This document shows positions 59,301-64,000 of a stretch of DNA of 64,000 bases, in pieces. Numbering within the stretch: position 1 is the first letter of the stretch; each line of letters begins with the position of its first letter. The position numbers and the translations under genes were made by a program. Location of the stretch: contig NC_089736.1 in NCBI RefSeq assembly GCF_035083965.1, positions 5,397,501 to 5,461,500 of the forward strand, given 5' to 3'. A model generated the notes under the pieces. It worked only from the letters and a program-made list of their open reading frames with translations, was not told the DNA's origin and ran no database searches. Origin of the DNA: Branchiostoma lanceolatum (lineage: Eukaryota > Chordata > Leptocardii > Amphioxiformes > Branchiostomatidae).

Positions 59301-62300
59301 AACAGGCTCTTTATTTCTGCACTTTCAAGCTTTTCCCCAACGTAGCCCTGTGGGGCACCCTGCGGCTACCGGGATATTTTGGGGCATGGCCGGGGCCCTT
59401 GAAGTTTTTAACACAAAGTTAAAATCAATGCGGGACCCGGTAACAAATAGGCAGAGAGGTACCCTTCCAGTGTCTGGCAGTCTACCGTGACAAATTTGTG
59501 CCTTCGGGGCCTGTGGGGCAACCTGCGGCTACTGGGCTATTTTTGGGCATGGCCGGGGCCCTTGAAGTTTTTAACACAAAGTTAAAATCAATGCGGGACC
59601 CGGTAACAAATAGGCAGAGAGGTACCCTTCCAGTGTCTGGCAGTCCACCGGGACAAATTTGTGCCTTCGGGGCCTGGCCGGGACTACACATCCTAAGGGC
59701 ACTTGTGCAAATGTGACGGACTGATGTGAAATAAGCTTGACTTTTGGGGTATATGGAGCACAGTATACTAGGCTTTTCAATCCTAAGTTTTGCTGTCCTT
59801 TAAAGATTACACAACTGGAGAAGTACAGGGTGGACAGAGGTATACCTGAACAGCCGGTCTCATGAGTTGTGTCTTTGGTACCCAGAACGGAAGGGGGGGA
59901 GAGAGGAAAGAACAACATCATTTACCCTATCCTCCTGTTTGTCAAGCTGAGGCTGTTTCCACTCTTTGATCAAATGACCAAATTTCGAGTAATATAGAAT
60001 AAGTCTTCCTACAATATTTGTAATTGTGTTTTGGTGAATTCAATTTTCTTTTTTTCAATTTGATATAATCTATACTTAAATCTACATCGAACGATACAAA
60101 AAACTGCATCTTGAATACTTTTTAAATCTTAATTTTACCCTTTTGTGAAAGATTTATGGAATTTCGCCTGTCAATAAGCAATAATTCAGACCTTTTAAGC
60201 CTACTCAATGTTAATAGAATTTGTTAAGGTGAACTTTTGATTTGAGGTTCATTAATTTTTTTCTCCTTTTACTGGAAAAGGTCATTTTACTGTAAAATGT
60301 GACATGAACTTTATACCATGTTCTAATACTGCGAAGTTAATTGTTAAAAAATCTACCTTTTGAATATCAAAATGCTATAATTGTGTTGATCTTATGCTTT
60401 TGTTGTGTTTAGTATAAAAGAAATAAGCCACATTGGCTGCTGTCTTCTCCGTATTGAGCATGCAGCTTGCTTGTCAAAAATATATCTGCATTGTACCTGA
60501 AAAAACATTTAGAATCCTAACTTAGTACACAGTGCTTTATATTGAAAGACCAAGAGTTGAGATAGATAAACTGCGAATGAGTTTGGTTACTGTGTTGATA
60601 TTTCAAACACTGCAAATATATGCGATAACAAATAATAGTGTTTTTCTTTAGCAGCTGATGATTTCATGATTGCAAAATGAAAAAGAATCCAGAGTTTTAG
60701 GACAGAAGAGAAGAAGACATGGTTGAAGCATTGCGACAACAAAAAAACACACATGGGTGTAAGGAAACAAAATTCAAGAAAAAACGTAGCTAAAAAATGA
60801 ATGGAAATCTGTGCATTTAAAACATCAAACGACAAAAATCAAAACAATTATAACAAACAAACAGTACATTTATCTACAAGACAAGGATATTGTGGGGTAA
60901 GCAAATGAAATCTGCCAGTATAATCTAAACTGGAAGATTTTCCTGTGTTAAAAATGCATTCATCGAAACTACACATAGACCTATCAAACCATGTCAGCAC
61001 AAAACAGATTTCACCAGTTAAGTGACAATAAGTTTGTTCATGGTTCCAACTGCTCATGCACAGCAAGAAGCATTGTGGTACTATGTCAAAGGTGATCATG
61101 AAGGCCCCTAATCATGTATAACCTGTACACAGTTCTTGTCTACACAATGTTTAATACATGTCCAAACATGTTCTGTTTGCGTCTTTCACCTTTGACATAT
61201 TACCCAAAATGCATCTTGCTGCACATGCACACTTGGAACCATGTACCTGCTTATTAAAGACATGGTCTCTTCTTAAAGAAACATTACAGAAAATCTACAA
61301 TGGTCGTGCAGAAATATGGTTTCGTCAACAGTTTTACAAATCAACATAGGAACAGACACAAATTTTGGAAGGTACCACTCCACCAAAGGGGGATTCCAGC
61401 CCTTACCAGGATTATTTGCCAGCTGTCCCGTACTCTCAGGTATAGTTGTTCTGTGTCCGCCACGAAGGCCAGGGTACCCGGTGAAGTGGGCGGGGATCGC
61501 AGCAAGTGGCTTTCGCTATTGAAGGTGATGATCTGTACAGAGCAGAAAAAAAACAATGTAAACCTTGAAATGTCCGAGATGGTTAATTTTTGCCGCTTTC
61601 AGATTGACTATCTGCTACAAAATCCTGACGCTGCGGACCTGTCTTTATGTGCTATAGGATTGTTTGACAGCAAACCTTTAATGCAAAACCTGACAGAATC
61701 TAGTCTTAGTGACAGAAAACTTCAGCTGGGTTCCATCTGTGGATCAAACTGTATTTACAGTGTGGTCTCATGCAGCTTGCACATACTGTACACAACTGAT
61801 TTGTCATGTTTTACATATATGCGAAACAAAAAAAAACAAAAAATATCCATCCTCACCCCAGCAGCTCTGCCAGGTGGACCAGGTGGCCCGGGTGGGCCCA
61901 TAATTCCACTGCCGATGCTGGCCCCAGGTTGTCCAGGTCTTCCAGGTGGGCCAGGTAATCCAGGTGCCCCGATACCTGCCGGGCCAGCTGGGCCACGTTG
62001 GCCAGGTGGACCAGACGGGCCGCGACCAGGGAAACCAGGTGGCCCACGAGGACCCTGAAGAATGGCACAAAGATAAAGATAAGTTTTAACCTTCTCCCTG
62101 CAGCTTAACTCTGTAACCAATAGAGAATGGGATGCCAAACAGCTACATTAGTGTGCTTAAGGTTAAAGATATAGGACCTTTAATAACATTCACAACTGGC
62201 ATTTTGAAGTCATTTCAATGCATGTTAGATAAAATACTACTGTAACACTAGTTGAGAAACTCTTCCTGGAGAACTGCTATTGTTTCTAATGCAGAACAAA

Positions 62301-64000
62301 AACAGTTTTAGAAACTTGTAGTGATGGCATTTCAGCACTGCTTTCTCCTTCTAAGCAATCAGCACCATGGACAAAACCCATAGGTAAAACTTATCTACTA
62401 TAAAGAAATGACAAAAGATGTGGAATGGGGGTCCCCTGTTCAAGGAGGTGCCTCGAGCACATCACAAAAGGTAAAGCTAGCAACGCCTCCCTGTTAAGAT
62501 ATACCTGCTACTAAAACAGGAGGGAACCTTGCTGCCATATAGACCACTAAGCACTACAAGGGTCTGAATGAACGAACGGAAGGAAGGAGAACACAACCCT
62601 TTTATGAGACTACAAAACAGCGAGAAGAAACGTCACCTGAGGTCCGGGGGGTCCGGTGGGACCCTGCACGACCTGTCCGCTACCTCCAAAGAACCCGCCT
62701 GGAGCACCGGGGGGGCCTGTTTCTCCCTGTCATACAATAAAGGTTGTTATTCATAATGTTTAAGAAGAAATCAAGAAATGACCAATGTGTTTATGTGTAT
62801 ACTTAAGCCTACAACTCAATTTAATCTCTTCTAGTCTTCAGGATTCATAATTATACACTACAATAAAACTAAGTGATATACATGAATGTTGGTTTAAAAC
62901 TACATGTATTATCACCATTCATTGCTACCATATAAAAGTTGAAAAAGGCCAATGTTAACTCACCTTATCTCCTCTCCTGCCTGGTATGCCAATCTCTCCT
63001 TTCCTTCCCTGTAAAAGAGACCAACATGTTTTGATTCATGAAAGCCTACAATACACAGAGAGATGAGGAGATTGGTAAAATCTGTGGGTAGTAGTATTGT
63101 TTCACATACATGGCATTCCTTTCCTCTCATATTGCATGAAGACATATTTGTCCGAATCGTTGTGCTACATGTAACATTTGAGTTTTGTTACAGCAGTGCT
63201 GGAATTCTACAAGTGATTTCTTTGCCAACTCCATGACATACATTTACACTCAATATTTGACTTGTTACTACAGAGATCTTTGCTCAACAGCACATCAACA
63301 CATTGACCTATGTCAAGTTACATTTTGCAACACAGAGACATATCATGACTGTAACAACACTTGTAAACTTTTATTTTTTAATACACCATGCCAGCAATTT
63401 ATACCTTGGAGACCTCACAATGACAGATTTCAAAATTAAACATGAGTTAAAAACATGGAAAAGCCTTTTTTTGGGTAGTCTTGAGTGTCATCCTGGTTCA
63501 TTCCAGTGTCTACCTTCACCAACCAACCAGCCCAAAGGAACAACCCAAGTGCTCTAATTGGGGGGTATTTGCAAAATGGCCATATAGAATATGTTGGAAA
63601 TGCGTTTGATGGACAACATAACAAATTAGCATTTGAGGGTAAGTTTTCATGCATGAAGTTTTGATACCTGAGATGAAGCCACTTTCTGTTTGCCTACGGG
63701 ATTGCATGCATTAACGACAAATACTGGAACAGTGGTGTCACTCCAGCAGCTTTTAGTAACAAAATATGTCAAAAAGTTATACACAGGTTTTCCACACTCT
63801 GAACTTTGCGTACACCATCTTGACAGTTTTCACCACATCCTTACCTCAAATCCTGGCAGTCCTGAGTCGCCCTTCTCACCCTGAATGACAACAACACGAT
63901 CACAACAACAAGTTCAGTCACAGCGCTACGGGCTGCCGCTACACGAAAAAACACTGAACCATTTACCTGTCGCCCTAACGGTCCTCTGATTCCCATCATC
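53207..64000 (-). CDS. COL15A1/COL18A1-like: Collagen XV/XVIII-type (multiplexin) gene, 3' half
   Basis: Minus-strand exons, upstream to downstream: 64000-63967 (partial), 63880-63845, 63008-62964, 62726-62637, 62054-61857 (all Gly-X-Y), 61532-61407 (trimerisation), 59872-59846 (weak), 58748-58710, 57757-57686, 56991-56923 (hinge), 56326-56246, 55699-55583, 54811-54675, 53438-53207 (endostatin). All junctions are phase 0 except the last intron (phase 2). The product is a secreted basement-membrane collagen that trimerises through its NC region and can release a C-terminal endostatin fragment. The match to the vertebrate NC1 order (trimerisation, protease-sensitive hinge, endostatin) is exact in layout. 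The 5' part, with thrombospondin-like N-terminus and most of the triple helix, lies past the right edge. Collagenous exons are 36, 45, 90 and 198 bases, all multiples of 9, with imperfections in the Gly-X-Y pattern. Confidence 0.92.
53535..53890. repeat. Foldback repeat in the last collagen intron
   Basis: AAAGCCGGCGTCACAA on the left against TTGTGACGGGGGCTAAA on the right, with GCGTCGGCCGAATTTG against CACGTCGGCCGAGCTGAAT inside. A related left-arm fragment (AAAGCTGGCGTCACACTGGC and CAGAATTTCAAAATCACCGG) is at 58373-58490. Confidence 0.7.
54090..54312. mobile_element. 223-bp MITE with target-site duplication, in the last collagen intron
   Basis: Terminal inverted repeats TAGCCTCTACCAGGC (54090) and GCCTGGTAGAGGCTA (to 54312), with a second matching block ATTGTAGAAATTGG against TCTACTATTTTCCCAA. 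The heptamer ATTCCCA flanks both ends directly (54083-54089 and 54313-54319), as expected of an insertion duplication. No ORF. Confidence 0.8.
55450..55562 (-). repeat. tRNA-derived SINE-like repeat, adjoining an endostatin exon
   Basis: On the minus strand it reads GAGTTCGAATCCTGTCATGT (B-box GTTCGAATCC), then GTGCCCTTGGGAAAGGCACT, then CCTCACTTCACCCAGGTGTA. The order is as in 23905-24165. It lies about 20 bases past the donor of exon 55699-55583. Confidence 0.7.
57892..58084. mobile_element. MITE of the AATAAG...CTTATT family, in a collagen hinge intron
   Basis: AATAAGCCTGTTATATGTAA and TGTCAAAGTTGAAGACCCCT on the left, and GGGGCCTTCACCTTTGACCT, CACAATGCATCTCTGCACAT and GAACAAGCTTATT on the right. 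The left terminal segment is shorter than in the other copies. Confidence 0.7.
59345..59690 (+). repeat. Recent tandem duplication (two units of about 163 bp)
   Basis: GGGCATGGCCGGGGCCCTTG occurs at 59382 and 59545, and the following 110 bases, through GTACCCTTCCAGTGTCTGGC, are virtually identical in the two units. It lies in a collagen intron on the 5' side of the weak exon 59872-59846 in window order. Near identity of the units suggests the duplication is young. The open frames across it follow from the duplication. Confidence 0.85.
61026..61255. mobile_element. MITE of the AATAAG...CTTATT family, next to the trimerisation exon
   Basis: AATAAGTTTGTTCATGGTTC, CATGCACAGCAAGAAGCATT and GTCAAAGGTG on the left; CACCTTTGACATATTACCCA, AATGCATCTTGCTGCACATG and CACTTGGAACCATGTACCTGCTTATT (shown in part) on the right. 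The centre is near 61140. This is the fullest copy of the family in the window, about 230 bases. Confidence 0.8.
61407..61532 (-). CDS. Trimerisation exon of the multiplexin gene
   Basis: A single 126-base, phase 0 exon encodes 42 residues including [18 protein letters not shown] and DSWQIIL. This matches the pattern of the collagen XV/XVIII NC trimerisation domain (a short GWLIFVAEQEELYVRV-type beta core). It follows the last Gly-X-Y exon at 61857-62054. It also starts with a less conserved segment ([13 protein letters not shown]). Confidence 0.88.
61857..62054 (-). CDS. Last collagenous exon of the multiplexin gene
   Basis: 198 bases, phase 0 at both ends, 66 residues of Gly-X-Y with three imperfections: a GR- and a GI-type short repeat and a GASIGSGIM interruption, then [14 protein letters not shown]. 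Acceptor TTCTTCAG|GGT and donor GGG|GTGAGG are clear. The proline-rich Gly-X-Y register on the minus strand makes the plus-strand frame across it spurious. Confidence 0.92.

Noticed and set aside
61300..62058. 252-residue plus-strand open frame with Pro/Gly-rich end
   Set aside because: Its end is the antisense of the collagenous exon 61857-62054 and its start overlaps the antisense of the trimerisation exon. The minus strand gives known multiplexin domains with correct splice sites.
1..64000. CRISPR arrays, bacterial operons or phage genes
   Set aside because: No direct-repeat/spacer pattern of CRISPR type; tandem arrays here have no unique spacers, and the genes are intron-containing metazoan genes.

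Overview
The window reads as the genome of an invertebrate deuterostome, most probably an amphioxus (Branchiostoma-like). The basis is indirect. Genes have many small GT-AG exons, modular extracellular exons are mostly flanked by phase-1 introns, a multiplexin (collagen XV/XVIII) gene is present, and introns and spacers are full of short foldback elements. No database search was possible, so the species is an inference.

Layout. (a) 463-540, minus: first coding exon of a gene that leaves the window on the left; it encodes a short N-terminal hydrophobic anchor. (b) 4250-9097 and 11277-16579, plus: a tandem pair of related single-pass receptors. Copy 1 (662 aa) is signal peptide, unnamed Cys-bounded module, SUEL/galactose-binding lectin, WSC, CUB, Sushi/CCP, TM and a Tyr-rich tail. 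Copy 2 (591 aa) is signal peptide, the same unnamed module, WSC, CUB, CCP, stalk, TM and a different tail. (c) 18567-26653, plus: a seven-exon pyrroline-5-carboxylate reductase (282 aa) whose usual SPGGTT substrate loop is replaced. (d) 28460-29067: a 41-bp minisatellite. (e) About 30.5-42.7 kb: no recognisable gene, but one very large degraded inverted duplication (arms near 6 kb, core near 36777), punctured by foldback elements and by a dead Tc1/mariner copy. (f) 42.7-50.2 kb: repeats (a pogo/Tigger-like element, a two-copy MITE, an array of about 285-bp foldback units), with weak signs of one small minus-strand gene near 45.3-46.5 kb. (g) 53207-64000, minus: the 3' half of a collagen XV/XVIII gene, with collagenous exons, trimerisation exon, short hinge exons and four endostatin exons ending at a stop; its 5' half lies beyond the right edge.

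The most biologically interesting system is the receptor pair. Both copies keep the WSC-CUB order known from Kremen but carry a different N-terminal module, and their cytoplasmic tails have diverged. Copy 1 has ITAM/ITIM-like tyrosines and three YxN (Grb2-type) sites. Copy 2 has YxxP sites and a duplicated VDN-x-LYGY octad. This resembles paired receptors with one ligand-binding scaffold and different signalling outputs; that role is an inference.
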